A stretch of DNA of 64,000 bases from Aaosphaeria pasadenensis (lineage: Eukaryota; Ascomycota; Dothideomycetes; Pleosporales). Below the pieces are notes generated by a model, which was not told the origin of the DNA, made no database searches, and saw nothing but the letters and a program-made list of their open reading frames with translations. The translations under genes and the position numbers were made by a program. Shown here piece after piece: positions 12,555-21,880 of the stretch; positions within the stretch are counted from its first letter, which is position 1, and each line of letters starts with the position of its first letter. Where the stretch lies: positions 452,845 through 516,844 of the forward strand of contig JAKLMB010000014.1 in NCBI GenBank assembly GCA_022813625.1. The letters are read 5' to 3'.

Positions 12555-13961
12555 ATGGTTCGAATTTCGTTGATGTCATGGGCGTTCGGCAGGTTTGCCA
12601 GGCAGCATTCCCAGGACCCCTACCGTTTCTCACTCCTTCACAATGAACACGCTTCCTCCTCAGAGTCCCTAGCTTCCGAGATTTCTATAGTGAGCAAAAG
12701 GAATCTCCGGCCACTTTTACAATTCCTACAACTTGTGGGTATCATCACCATCGTCTTCGGCTGTATCGCTGTCGGCTTTCTTGGCTATGGCACAGCGCAA
12801 GAGGTGTCCGGACCGGATTCGATTTGGCCAGCAGTGGACGAACCTATCTTTGGTTCATCGACATCTTCAGCCCAGCTCTACTTTGCGGCTCAAGGAACCG
12901 AACATGTACCCGCAATCGCCTCTTACAACCGACCCCCAACCAAGCGGCTCCGCACGCCTTTGTTTATCCCTTTCACTCGCAACAACGCTATGTTAAGACA
13001 AACCGTACTCGGATATATCTCAGCTGGCTGGCCACGCACTGATATCGTCATTATCGACAATAGCGGCACATTCGACGCAAATGACAGGAAGCAACTCTCC
13101 GAGCAGAACCCATTTTTCCTCGACTATGATTTGTTCCGGAATCGATATGGCGTATCCATCCAACAAACCCCGACACTGTTCAATTTCGCGCAACTGCAAA
13201 ATTATCTTCTCCGACAAGCGCTAGCCCGCGATTGGCCTTACTACTTCTGGAGCCACATGGACGTTGGAATCTTAAGTGAAGAGGAAAATATCCCTTACGT
13301 GCCATTCTACCACCGAGTGCTCGATATCATGAAGGCCTCCAATGTCACCAAGGACAGGATCGACGGGAATTGGGCTGCCAAGTTCTTCCAATTCGACAAC
13401 TTGATGTTGGTGAATGTGGAAGTGTGGCGCAATATCGGACAGTGGGATGCATTTATCCCATACTACGCCACAGACTGCGACGCGTATGGGAGAGCGCGAA
13501 TGCTTGGGCATACGACAGATAATGTTAGAGCAGGACATATCTTCGACGTTGCGGATGTCGTGTCAAACCCTGAGCTGAAGTTCTTTCCGCCAGGCGCTCA
13601 TGCGGCTTCCGGCCAAAGGCCCTCCGCGCAAACTGGCAAGTCGACGAGCGAGAAGGTTAACTCGGCCCGGTATAGGTCACTCAGGAATGAGTTGCAGAGG
13701 TTGTCCAACCGAAAATTGAGAAACCCCTATGGCAGGAATACGTGGCAAAACAGACAGAAAGGAGGCAAAGGTGAACCTTGGACTTACGACCCGATCGGGT
13801 TTCAAGACGCATGGTGGCAGACTGCAGAAGCTGGTCGTGTACTGTTTGTCAAGAAGTGGGGAACGGATAACTGTAATTTACATGGCGCAAATGTAACCAT
13901 GTATCATGAATGGCGGAAGGCGGAGGATGTTACTGCCAGGGACGTTGGACACTACACATGA
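12555..13961 (+). CDS. putative type II membrane glycosyltransferase (GT-A-like)
   Basis: Single-exon gene of 468 aa. A cytoplasmic head of about 50 residues is followed by one membrane segment (LLQFLQLVGIITIVFGCIAV, near residues 53-75), a stalk and a lumenal domain, which is the plan of a Golgi glycosyltransferase. The lumenal part starts with PLFIPFTRNNAML. It carries IVIIDNSGT (a nucleotide-sugar fold strand and turn) and YYFWSHMDVGIL, whose HMD could take the place of the DxD metal site. WDAFIPYYATDCDAYGR and a C-terminal GWRK-less acceptor region follow. This resembles uncharacterised fungal glycosyltransferase-like proteins. Donor and acceptor sugars are unknown, and the GT class is inferred from layout and these short motifs. 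Confidence 0.65.
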   Translation: MVRISLMSWAFGRFARQHSQDPYRFSLLHNEHASSSESLASEISIVSKRNLRPLLQFLQLVGIITIVFGCIAVGFLGYGTAQEVSGPDSIWPAVDEPIFGSSTSSAQLYFAAQGTEHVPAIASYNRPPTKRLRTPLFIPFTRNNAMLRQTVLGYISAGWPRTDIVIIDNSGTFDANDRKQLSEQNPFFLDYDLFRNRYGVSIQQTPTLFNFAQLQNYLLRQALARDWPYYFWSHMDVGILSEEENIPYVPFYHRVLDIMKASNVTKDRIDGNWAAKFFQFDNLMLVNVEVWRNIGQWDAFIPYYATDCDAYGRARMLGHTTDNVRAGHIFDVADVVSNPELKFFPPGAHAASGQRPSAQTGKSTSEKVNSARYRSLRNELQRLSNRKLRNPYGRNTWQNRQKGGKGEPWTYDPIGFQDAWWQTAEAGRVLFVKKWGTDNCNLHGANVTMYHEWRKAEDVTARDVGHYT

Positions 13962-14300
13962 TTGATGATTGAAATCATCCCCAAATAGCAATTCAGTAAA
14001 CTAAGTTGCATACACATTGGCATCGTTTTCATGTAATCTATGTGTTAATCTGACTATCATATCTTTTCCAATGGGAAATCCACACACAAATAGTTGAGAG
14101 AACTCGGATATTTCAATGTATTCGATATAGTGGTCAACGACCCGACCAGGAGGCTCTTTGAAAGACATACAAATAAAGCCTAAAGACAATTGCCTTTTGC
14201 ATAACAGTCCCCTTGAGTCGAGCCCCGATGTTTGAGGAGATACCGCTGTGCATAATCCAAACGTCCTGCTTGAGATACTTTTCTTTTGCGCACATCTGAT

Positions 14301-14419
14301 ACATACGACCATTGGACATTGAAAACAGGGCTTCCCGTTCGCTCAGCCATACTTAAGCAATGTACCGGCGGACTAGTAGTTGAGTGGGTGACCATCAGCG
14401 AATCCCCGCTGTTGTATGT
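14301..14419 (+). rRNA. 5S ribosomal RNA gene (dispersed copy)
   Basis: The 119-nt segment starts ACATACGACCATTGG and ends CTGTTGTATGT, the terminal-helix sequences of filamentous-fungal 5S rRNA. Internal blocks such as AAAACAGGGCTTCCCGT, GCTCAGCC, ACTTAAGC, TAGTAGTTG and GTGACCA match the ascomycete 5S core. It differs from the common ascomycete form at paired sites in a compensating way: ACATTG pairs with CAATGT in helix II/III, and GA with TC in the TTGAGTGGGTGACCATCAG arm. This suggests a functional variant and not a decayed copy. Polymerase III would use internal control regions. 5S genes are scattered singly in Pezizomycotina, so a lone copy between protein genes is normal. Confidence 0.9.
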
Positions 14420-14424
14420 TTTTT
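14419..14424 (+). terminator. polymerase III T-run terminator of the 5S gene
   Basis: A run of six T immediately follows the 3' terminal helix of the 5S rRNA, with a second run of eight T a few bases further on. This is the expected RNA polymerase III stop signal. Confidence 0.8.
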
Positions 14425-14690
14425 GCAGTTTTTTTTGCCGATTTTTTGTATGCTTGGTGGCTCGTATACGTGTAGTACTAGTGGACGCTAAAGAACTAGC
14501 CCAATGGACAGAGCTAGTGGTTGTTAGCCGATAAAGGCTGAGTCCAAACTGGTAGAAAAACATAGGACAATAATACAATAGTGTTACTGCATTGCTATAA
14601 ACTACTTCTCTAATAATGTGACCAAGCCAAATATATTGAATAATACTAAGTCAATAAGCCTGTCAGAGTACAAGGTAACTGTATCATCCT

Positions 14691-15146
14691 TCAGATATGT
14701 GCTTCTTGTGCAGTAGCAAAGATATCACTCGCTACAGACAGCGCCTCTCTTCCGGCAGGGACTCCGCAATACACCATTGCGTGCCGACAGACTTCTACCA
14801 CCTCCTCCTGAGACAATCCATTATGTAGTGCTGCCCCGATGTGTATGCGAAGCTCAGGTGTCCGATTAAGGGCAATCATCATGCCCATGTTCAATATCGA
14901 TCGCTCCCTGAAATTGAGAGCTTCGTTTGCATAGCTGGAAAAGCAGACCTCCGCTATGTATTGAGAGCTGACCTGAGTGGGAAGGTCGCTGCGCTTCAAT
15001 TAAGGTCAGAAGAAGCGTTTGGGCGGCATCCAATTGGGCCAGCTTACCGCTGATTGCTGAATTCGGTTCAGTACTTTTGGTCCAAGGAAGGCTTGTGCCA
15101 TTTGTGCACCAATGATGGGCTTCTCGGATGGTGATGGTGATGCCAT
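14691..15146 (-). CDS. carboxymuconolactone decarboxylase (CMD)-like protein
   Basis: Two exons (15146-15048, 14993-14691) encode 133 aa, a typical single-CMD-domain length. The core reads FRERSILNMGMMIALNRT, then ELRIHIGAALHNGLSQEE and EVCRHAMVYCGVPAGREA. The His of HIGAALHNG and the YCGVPA block are hallmarks of gamma-carboxymuconolactone decarboxylases. The CxxC of AhpD peroxidases is absent, so a decarboxylase, isomerase or cyclase-like role on a small acid or lactone is more likely than peroxide reduction. It shares a 416-bp divergent promoter with the Baeyer-Villiger monooxygenase; a TATATA lies at 15230-15235 and several CGG-N4-CGG sites lie beyond it. I infer it belongs to the same pathway. 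Its exact substrate is unknown. Confidence 0.88.
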
Positions 15147-15229
15147 GGTTGTTGTAGGAAGCCTCGGTTCAGGGTTGAAAAATCGTCTGAGTATCACTGT
15201 GTCTCTAGGAACCCTACGTGGTGCTTCAA

Positions 15230-15235
15230 TATATA
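15230..15235 (-). promoter_or_regulatory. TATA box of the CMD-like gene
   Basis: TATATA stands 84 bp upstream of the CMD-like start codon on the minus strand, within the usual fungal TATA range. Confidence 0.45.
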
Positions 15236-15308
15236 GTCGTACATGGCCTCTGACAAGCACCATTGATCAAATACTCCAGTCCGGCTAGCGATCGCCAAAT
15301 CCCAACTA

Positions 15309-15475
15309 CCGATCGCCGAATACCGATTGCCGCGAACTACATATCATATTGGAAGCTCAAGCCGACAGTCTGTTGCTAGAAGAGCGGTTGAACGGAGAGG
15401 AGAGTAATAACCGACTGCCGCCTGCCGACTGCCGCATCACAGGCCCGTGAGAGTGTGCGATTATTCTGACTGCCG
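15309..15475. promoter_or_regulatory. cluster of CGG-N4-CGG direct-repeat sites
   Basis: The 416-bp divergent promoter between the CMD-like gene and the BVMO holds CCGATCGCCG (15309-15318), CCGATTGCCG (15323-15332), CCGACTGCCG (15411-15420), CCGACTGCCG (15425-15434) and a one-mismatch copy CTGACTGCCG (15466-15475). Read on the other strand each is CGG-N4-CGG with N4 CAAT, CAGT or CGAT. Spaced CGG triplets are the classic target of Zn2Cys6 dimers, and the cluster encodes such a factor (23416-25515). The same motif lies upstream of the NmrA-like gene and of that factor. Binding is inferred. Confidence 0.6.
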
Positions 15476-15562
15476 ATAGACGATTTGAATACTAGAACAA
15501 CGACCATACAAGTAGAAACATGTTGATCGAGTTTCATTTGACCCCAGTGTTACCATCAAAGG

Positions 15563-17633
15563 ATGTCCCCAGATTTGTTCCCTTTTCCGAGCCGGCCCAG
15601 ACAAACCTCGAAAGACATGTCAGCCTCGCGTTTGAAGATGCTGGTCAGTCAGCTGGGTCCGCAGAGCGCGGAGCTTGCAAGCAGTCATGATGAGGAATCA
15701 GGGCCACGAGACGACAGTCATCGACACTACACGGTAAGGGAGGAGCCTCTCGGTACTGCGAGACCTATTCGTATTATCACGATCGGTGCAGGAGCCAGTG
15801 GAATCAGCATCCTCAAGACACTTGACCAGGAGCTTACAAACTTTGACTGTGTCGTATACGAGAAAAACTCCCGTGTTGGGGGAACCTGGTTTGAGAATAG
15901 GTATCCTGGCTGCCAGTGCGACATACCCTCCCACAACTACCAGTTCTCTTACCAGCCAAACTACGCTTGGTCCAGCTTCTTCTCGCCGGCGAGAGAAATC
16001 GAAGAATATCTCTGTAGTCTATGTGAAGATGCAAGTATGAAGGAACGGATTCGCTTGGAGCACGAGGTATTAGGTGCTTTTTGGAATGAAGATACTGCTT
16101 CGTGGAGGGTGAAAATCAGGTCGCTCCGCACAGGTGTGGAATTCGAGGATCATTGCAATTTTCTTTTGAACGCAGGTGGCATCTTGAAGTAAGACTCTCC
16201 AAGGATGGACACTACAAAACTGTTTCTCGCTAATATTCTGGGCGAACAGTAATTGGCAGTGGCCTGATATACCAGGTCTGCACGACTTTGCCGGATCACT
16301 CTTACATAGCGCCAAATGGGATGAAACGTTTGAGTGGGCTGGTAAGAGAGTTGCCGTGATAGGCAACGGCTCATCAGGTGTCCAAATTGTACCTACAATG
16401 CAAGAAAGTAAGTTGTCGTAAGGCTCTGAGAGCATAAGTCTTTTTCGTCGCATGGCTGATAACAACGTCGCGCAAAAGGTGTGCAAGAGCTCGTACACTT
16501 CATTCGCGAACCGACGTGGATGGTGCCTCCACAATTGCAGAGTCTTTCGCTCTCGAAAGCTAGTGACATTCTTTCTCAGATTCAGATGGATGAGAAGGGA
16601 CGCTTCTTGCCCGAACAAATCCAACGATTCAAATCAGACCCGGACTTCTATCTCAGCTTCATAAAGGCTGTTGAGGAGCAGGTGAACAACAACTTCTCAA
16701 TCGTAAGCGGCCGGCACTATCTATTAACACTAAATGCTCATATGCCTCAGGTACTCAAGGACACCACGAACCACCGCAATGCCAGAGAGCTGGTCACCCA
16801 CTATATGAAATCCGCCTTGGGAGATAATGAGGAGTTGATCAAACTTCTGGTGCCAGATTTTCCCCTGGGTTGCCGTAGAATGACTCCTGATATTGGCTAT
16901 CTAGCCTCGCTAACGAAAGACAATGTGCGAGTCGTGTCAGACAAAATTGTGCTTATCAACGAGACAGGCCTCGTGACGAGTTCTGGAGAAACTATTGCGG
17001 TAGATGCTATCGTCTGTGCTACAGGGTTCAACGTCTCTTTTCGACCACGCTTTCCGTTGGTCGGTCGGAAGGGAAACCTGCAGGACATTTGGAGCAATAT
17101 CCACCCATCTGCGTACATGTCGTGCGCGGTGCCCGACTTTCCAAATTACTTCAGTAAGTGCTCCATCTACCTGCCCTTGATATGGGTCATGTAAAAGGTC
17201 CGAGCCTGATGCCACAGCAGTCTTTCTGGGCCCAAATGCCCCAATCGGCCACGGAAGCGTATTCACCATTGTCGAGTTGATCTCGAGATACGTCACCGAT
17301 ATCATCAAGAAATGTCAGACACAGCAAATCAGAGCTATATCACCAAGCCGTGCCGCTGTTGACGAGTTTGCCGAGCACATTGCTACTTTCATGCCGCGGA
17401 CTGCTTGGGCTGGTCCCTGTACGTCTTGGTTCAAAGCTGGCACCAGAGACGGACCGGTGACAGCTCTGCATCCAGGAAGTAGGATTCATTTCTTCCATCT
17501 GCTCGAGCACTTCAGGGGAGAGGATTGGGAGTATGTGTACAGCACCAAGACGAATCGCTTCTCGTATTTGGGCAATGGAGTGTCTTTGAAAGAACTGGAT
17601 GGCTCGGACACTACGTGGTATCTTCGCGCATAA
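15563..17633 (+). CDS. Baeyer-Villiger monooxygenase (FAD/NADPH)
   Basis: A flavoprotein that inserts one oxygen next to a ketone, giving an ester or lactone. Exons 15563-16188, 16250-16407, 16479-17153 and 17221-17633 total 1872 nt (623 aa). The FAD Rossmann motif is IGAGASG near residue 75. GGTWFENRYPGCQCDIPSH is the FAD-proximal block of type I BVMOs. The BVMO fingerprint FxGxxxHxxxW(P/D) is FAGSLLHSAKWD, and the NADPH Rossmann motif is VIGNGSSG. Both come from spliced exon 2. CATGFN (second FAD-side motif) and FLGPNAPIGHGS follow. The roughly 70-residue N-terminal extension is usual for fungal forms. Neighbours are a CMD-like protein (divergent) and a lactonase-like hydrolase (convergent), which fits ketone-to-lactone conversion then opening. 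Regulation is probably through the CGG-N4-CGG sites upstream. Confidence 0.94.
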
Positions 17634-17992
17634 TATTTACGAATGAGCTTCGGTCGCAAATGGGAAGTGGAGGCATGATGCTTGGACTTCGCGGGTTGCC
17701 TATGGGCTTAATGGTCGCCCCATTCTTGGTGTCTTTTGGCTCAGTGCAGCTTAATGCTCTATAATCTATGATACAGTACTATGCCAATGACAAGTATCCT
17801 CCCAGACTTATTCTTTATGTGTGTTACTGCAAAATATGTGATTATTCGTGATTTCTAAGGCTTGTGCCAACCCTTTCGATTACAACTTAATTCTCACGAC
17901 ACAACCTGGAGGGATCATGATTGTACAGTATATAGTCAAACACGTTGAAAGATACATATTCAACAGGCATTCGTATTCTGAAATACTATCGG
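17634..17992. other. 3'-3' spacer
   Basis: A 359-bp gap between the convergent BVMO and hydrolase genes. It contains only terminator and untranslated sequence as far as I can see. Confidence 0.5.
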
Positions 17993-18847
17993 CTATGTTT
18001 CACTTGGCCGATAAACCTCTTTCTCTCTCAGCCGCCGTACCGAGTCAAACTCATGCGAGGGGAGCAAGACGACATCCCTAGACTTACAAAATTCCTTGAT
18101 CCTCCTTTGCGACTCCAGCGCAACATATGGGTCAGTGTTGATACCGTCGATGAGCTGCTGATCGAGGAGCATCTGACTGTATGCGGCATCTGCGGTAAGG
18201 AAATATGTGACATCGTCGTCGATGATGATTAAGGAAAGGTGACCCGGTACATGTCCGGGAGTGTCGACGGCGAGAATCTTGCCGTCGCTTGATATCTTGT
18301 AACTATGTTCCCAGGGGCCGATCGGTGGACCGTTTTGTTCCAGCAGTGTTGGCTTGAACCCTTCGGGCCATGCTGATGGGTTTGCGCCCTCCATGGTCGC
18401 ATACGTGGTGTTTTGAAAGGCAGCCCAGTGATCCGAGCCGACGTAAATATCTGTCATTCCATGGATGTCGGATAGACCACCCGCATGGTCGCTATGCAGG
18501 TGCGAAATGATGGCAGCCTTGATATCAGTTTCTGGGTTCACTCCGAGTTCTCGAAGCTGAGACCCAAGTCCGTCATTTGGGCCGATGTTCATGGAGACGA
18601 CATGGTGGCCAATCTGCCACCAGGGGTAATAACCCTTTTCCAGGCATCGTGGTGTCTCACCCAGATCGAATAGAAAGTTGCCTTCGGGGTGCTTGATGAG
18701 AAAGGCATAGATCGGGATTGGGTCGGTAAGTTTCCAATCTGTCAGGAATCGTAGCCGGCGAAGTAGAACATTTCCTGGAGGTTGCGTGAGTTGACTCGGA
18801 CGAACACGGATAGTTCCGGTCTCTATGATCTGTATTTCGATAGCCAT
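17993..18847 (-). CDS. metallo-beta-lactamase-fold hydrolase (AHL-lactonase-like)
   Basis: Single exon, 284 aa. The metal site HxHxDH is HLHSDHAGG, followed by the third His in VDTPGHVPGHLSL, the bridging Asp in FLTADAAYS and the last His in VLLPSHEFD. This is a complete dinuclear zinc site. Overall length and the N-terminal YAFLIKHPEGNFLFDLGE strand resemble N-acyl-homoserine-lactone lactonases and related fungal lactone hydrolases. It faces the BVMO tail to tail. A BVMO makes lactones and this fold opens them, so I infer consecutive steps. It could instead hydrolyse a thioester or an ester, as other members of the superfamily do. No signal peptide is seen, so it is probably cytosolic. Confidence 0.9.
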   Translation of the reverse strand: MAIEIQIIETGTIRVRPSQLTQPPGNVLLRRLRFLTDWKLTDPIPIYAFLIKHPEGNFLFDLGETPRCLEKGYYPWWQIGHHVVSMNIGPNDGLGSQLRELGVNPETDIKAAIISHLHSDHAGGLSDIHGMTDIYVGSDHWAAFQNTTYATMEGANPSAWPEGFKPTLLEQNGPPIGPWEHSYKISSDGKILAVDTPGHVPGHLSLIIIDDDVTYFLTADAAYSQMLLDQQLIDGINTDPYVALESQRRIKEFCKSRDVVLLPSHEFDSVRRLREKEVYRPSET

Positions 18848-19356
18848 GATTCAGAGCATAGGGCGTGGAATTGAGGTCTCTCGCGAAGAACTTATTATTC
18901 AAAACCTGGACTAGACGACAAATAGTGTGTAGGTATATGCGCGCACAGGCCACCAAGGGATTATAGTAGAGCTGGTTTGAGCCGAGGCTCGTCGATTTTT
19001 GGAAGACATCTTGTGTGATCTTCGCACCGCAGGTTGGCTGGAGTCGGTTAGTGGATATGTCCTTGATGTCACTATTCACTATTAGGCATGATGCTTGTAG
19101 GACGGCATTATACGTTCCTCCGTGCCGACGGCAGCGGCACTCGCCATCCTCGCGGCACTCCTACAGCGCTACGAAGGCACAGGGGCATAAGCGCTAGGGC
19201 GCCTCCACTGCGCGTAGTGCCGGACGAAGAGCGGAGTGCGGGTGATCAACAAGATGCCAGGACAGGGGCATAAGCGCGCATATATAGCACGATAGCCCTA
19301 GTCAGGGACGGACCTGATCAAACATCAGGATCGGTGAGTGCTTAACCCTCACCAGG
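18848..19356. other. divergent promoter region with a 16-bp direct repeat
   Basis: This 509-bp gap separates the minus-strand hydrolase from the plus-strand bZIP gene. The 16-mer ACAGGGGCATAAGCGC occurs at 19179-19194 and 19262-19277. TATATA stands at 19281-19286, 71 bp before the bZIP start. No full CGG-N4-CGG copy was found here. Confidence 0.5.
19281..19286 (+). promoter_or_regulatory. TATA box of the bZIP/DUF3425 gene
   Basis: TATATA lies 71 bp upstream of the proposed start codon and directly follows the second copy of the 16-bp direct repeat. Confidence 0.45.
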
Positions 19357-20152
19357 ATGCCGCCGAAACAGATCATGGGCATCTGGGATGCAGACGACGA
19401 CTGGACGACGCTGGAATGTCCTGACGAGAGGCGGAAGAGGCAGAATCGTATCAGCCAACGGATCTGGCGTAAATCGACCCCCCTTGTCCCTTAGTTGCTC
19501 GGGGCCTGGAATTGAGACTTGTACAGGTAAACGACGGCACACTCAGCGATGTGCTACGACACTTTTACGCGAATCAACAGATTCCGATGGCCACCCGCTT
19601 GCGTGGCTGAACTCATCCGATGAAAGCAAGCACCAAAAAGCTATTGGTTTTGTCCACATGGTGCTGTTCAACACGAGCATACCCTTGCAAATACCGCAGA
19701 GTGCTCTCGCTCTCGCGCAACTGAATGTTCTCAATGCGTTCTTCAGCAATGCAGCTACTCTTTCCATTTCTCCGGTTGATCTCGCTAATAAGGACGCCCT
19801 ATCACCATTCAATGTTTATGGGCCGGAGCGTTCAGATGCTTTAAGCCTTCAGCCAACGATTCCGCAAGATCTTCGTCCCACCGACCTCCAGATTGCAGTG
19901 CCGCACCACCCATTACTAGACCTGGTTCCGATTCCAAGCTTGCGGGATGGTATTCTAACCGCATATACAACGACCGGGTTGACTAACGACATGCTGTGCA
20001 AGAACTTGTGGGGCGAACCAGAGGGTTGGGACGGTTCTGATACTGCTTTGGCTCCACTGGTTGTATGGGGAGTGCCACACGATGCCCGAAGCTGGCAAAT
20101 GAGCCTTCGGCTCATCAAGGAACTGAGGTCCATGCGTATAATCTGCTCCTAA
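19357..20152 (+). CDS. bZIP transcription factor with DUF3425 domain
   Basis: Exons 19357-19468 and 19527-20152 (58-bp intron) give 738 nt, 245 aa. The first exon alone ends at a stop. Splicing joins ERRKRQNRISQRIWR to KRRHTQR, rebuilding the basic region NRxxQRxxRKR typical of the fungal bZIP/DUF3425 group. The leucine zipper is weak or absent, as is common in that group. The C-terminal DUF3425 block has HHPLLDLVPIPSLRDGIL, then NDMLCKNLWGEPEGW and VWGVPHDARSW. Such proteins often sit in secondary-metabolite and catabolic clusters as local regulators. It lies between the lactonase-like gene and the SDR. DNA targets are unknown. Confidence 0.85.
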
Positions 20153-20237
20153 GGTTCTTTCCCAATTATCAACAGGAAGGAATGGGCTCGAATTTTGATT
20201 GTTCTCTGGGTCTGGCCGCCTGGTGGACCGCCCTGCG

Positions 20238-20244
20238 TATAAAA
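20238..20244 (+). promoter_or_regulatory. TATA box of the SDR gene
   Basis: TATAAAA lies 66 bp upstream of the SDR start codon, in the 157-bp gap after the bZIP stop. Confidence 0.5.
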
Positions 20245-20309
20245 CCATGGGGCACCCCGAACATTAACACATAAAAGCTACTGCAGTTTGGTCAAACTCA
20301 AAAACAACC

Positions 20310-21251
20310 ATGTTTCGCAATCTTTTTATCTCGGGTGCAAAATTTCGCCCAGATCGCGATATTCCAAGTCTGCACGGCAAGGTCATTCTTGTCACGGGCG
20401 GAAACTCAGGTCTGGGCCTCGAGAGCGTGCGCCAACTGGTACAACACAAGCCATCCCGTGTCTTCCTCGCAGCACGATCGAAAGAGAAGGCGGAATTAGC
20501 TATCAAAGACCTCTCAAAGTCATGCTCTGATACATCTGTCATCTCTCCGTTGGTGCTTGATCTCGCCTCCTTCCGCAGCATCAAGTCCGCAGCGAGCTTC
20601 TTTACCCAACAATCAACCCGACTAGATCTTCTAATCAACAATGCCGGAATTATGATGACTCCAGAAGGTCTAACAGAAGATGGATACGAGATACAATTCG
20701 GCACCAATCACATGGGCCACGCCCTACTCATTCAACTACTTCTACCAACTCTCCAAAACACCGCAGAAACGAATCCAGACGTACGGGTAATTACGCTGTC
20801 TTCAGCCACTGAATCGTATGCTCCAAAGAAAGGCATCTACGACCTACCCGCGCTCAAGACCACGATGTCAAATCTCTCAACCCAAACACGTTACGCGATC
20901 TCAAAACTGGCCAACATCCACTACAACACTGCTTTATCTAAGAGATATGGTGAGATCAAGTTCATCGCCGTACACCCTGGAAGTGTCAACACGAACCTCG
21001 CGGGTTCCATTCTCCAGACGGCAAGTTTGCCATTGAAACTTTTCTTCCATATCTGGGCTTTGCTCTTCGTCGTGCCTCCAGAACAGGGTGCTTTGAATCA
21101 GCTATGGGCATCGACCAGCAACGATGCTGAAAGTGGAGAATTTTATCATCCTGTCGGCGTGCCAGGGAAAGGGTCACAGCTTTCGGCTTCTCAAGAACTT
21201 TCGGACCAGTTATGGGAATGGACGCAGAATGAAATTCAAGCTTATCGTTAA
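20310..21251 (+). CDS. short-chain dehydrogenase/reductase (SDR)
   Basis: Single exon, 313 aa. It has the classical SDR layout: cofactor motif TGGNSGLG near residue 30, AARSKEKAE (an Arg after strand 2, favouring NADP), the adenine-binding LDLASFRSIKS, LLINNAGIM, an active-site Ser in VITLSSATESYAP, the catalytic pair YAISK, and HPGSVNTNL. A C-terminal hydrophobic stretch (PLKLFFHIWALLFVVP) resembles retinol-dehydrogenase-like fungal SDRs. It would oxidise an alcohol or reduce a ketone. Next to a BVMO it could produce the ketone substrate or process the hydroxy-acid released by the hydrolase; this is inference. It follows the bZIP gene on the same strand with its own TATA box. Confidence 0.92.
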   Translation: MFRNLFISGAKFRPDRDIPSLHGKVILVTGGNSGLGLESVRQLVQHKPSRVFLAARSKEKAELAIKDLSKSCSDTSVISPLVLDLASFRSIKSAASFFTQQSTRLDLLINNAGIMMTPEGLTEDGYEIQFGTNHMGHALLIQLLLPTLQNTAETNPDVRVITLSSATESYAPKKGIYDLPALKTTMSNLSTQTRYAISKLANIHYNTALSKRYGEIKFIAVHPGSVNTNLAGSILQTASLPLKLFFHIWALLFVVPPEQGALNQLWASTSNDAESGEFYHPVGVPGKGSQLSASQELSDQLWEWTQNEIQAYR

Positions 21252-21880
21252 AAGCCTTTGAGGAACGAGGACCAAAGGCAGATTGGTCGATACACTTCTT
21301 TCTGTTTTGCATTGTACTAGTTGGGAAGATAGCATTAATGCGTGGAAGCTCAAGGGCACAGCCATCTGTTTTGGAAATCCAAGTATATTACTTATCATTC
21401 CGGGAGATTTATGCGATGCCGCAACACGCGGGCCTGTTCTAAATCTGGACTTGTGCTTGATTAGAGCTAAGAATTTGAAGATACGGACGCCGAGTGTTTA
21501 TGGTCTAGAAGAGGCGGCGCACGCTCACTGGGAGTTGAAGGGACGAAGAACTGTAGGTAAATCAATATTGAAGGTTTAGGGGAATCTCATTAGTATTTCT
21601 AGCACGTCGCTGCAGGTTTTCTTTGCAAATCTAATATCATTCTTGAATCTTCTATGTTCACTACGGTCACATGATTGAAACTAAATGAATGTAAGATTTC
21701 TCTTCCCAGCTTTAATCATTATTCCAGGCTAGATGAATGCGAAGAATTCCGTCCTCAAGGAGACGTTAATCAAAGTTTAAGAGCTACGCAAGCGCGATAG
21801 TATTCCCTGCATAAAAGTCCTGTATGGAGTCAACGAAGTGCGTTCGATTCGGCTAGAACTGGTGCTATGGATTGCATATC
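21252..21880. other. 3'-3' spacer
   Basis: A 629-bp gap between the convergent SDR and NmrA-like genes. A 98-codon frame (21283-21579) shows no motif. Nothing else is recognised. Confidence 0.45.

Noticed and set aside
14180..14578. 132-codon minus-strand open frame
   Set aside because: It runs antisense across the 5S rRNA gene and has no protein motif.
19357..19500. Apparent premature stop after the bZIP basic region
   Set aside because: A 58-bp intron (19469-19526) removes the stop and joins the DUF3425 frame exactly.
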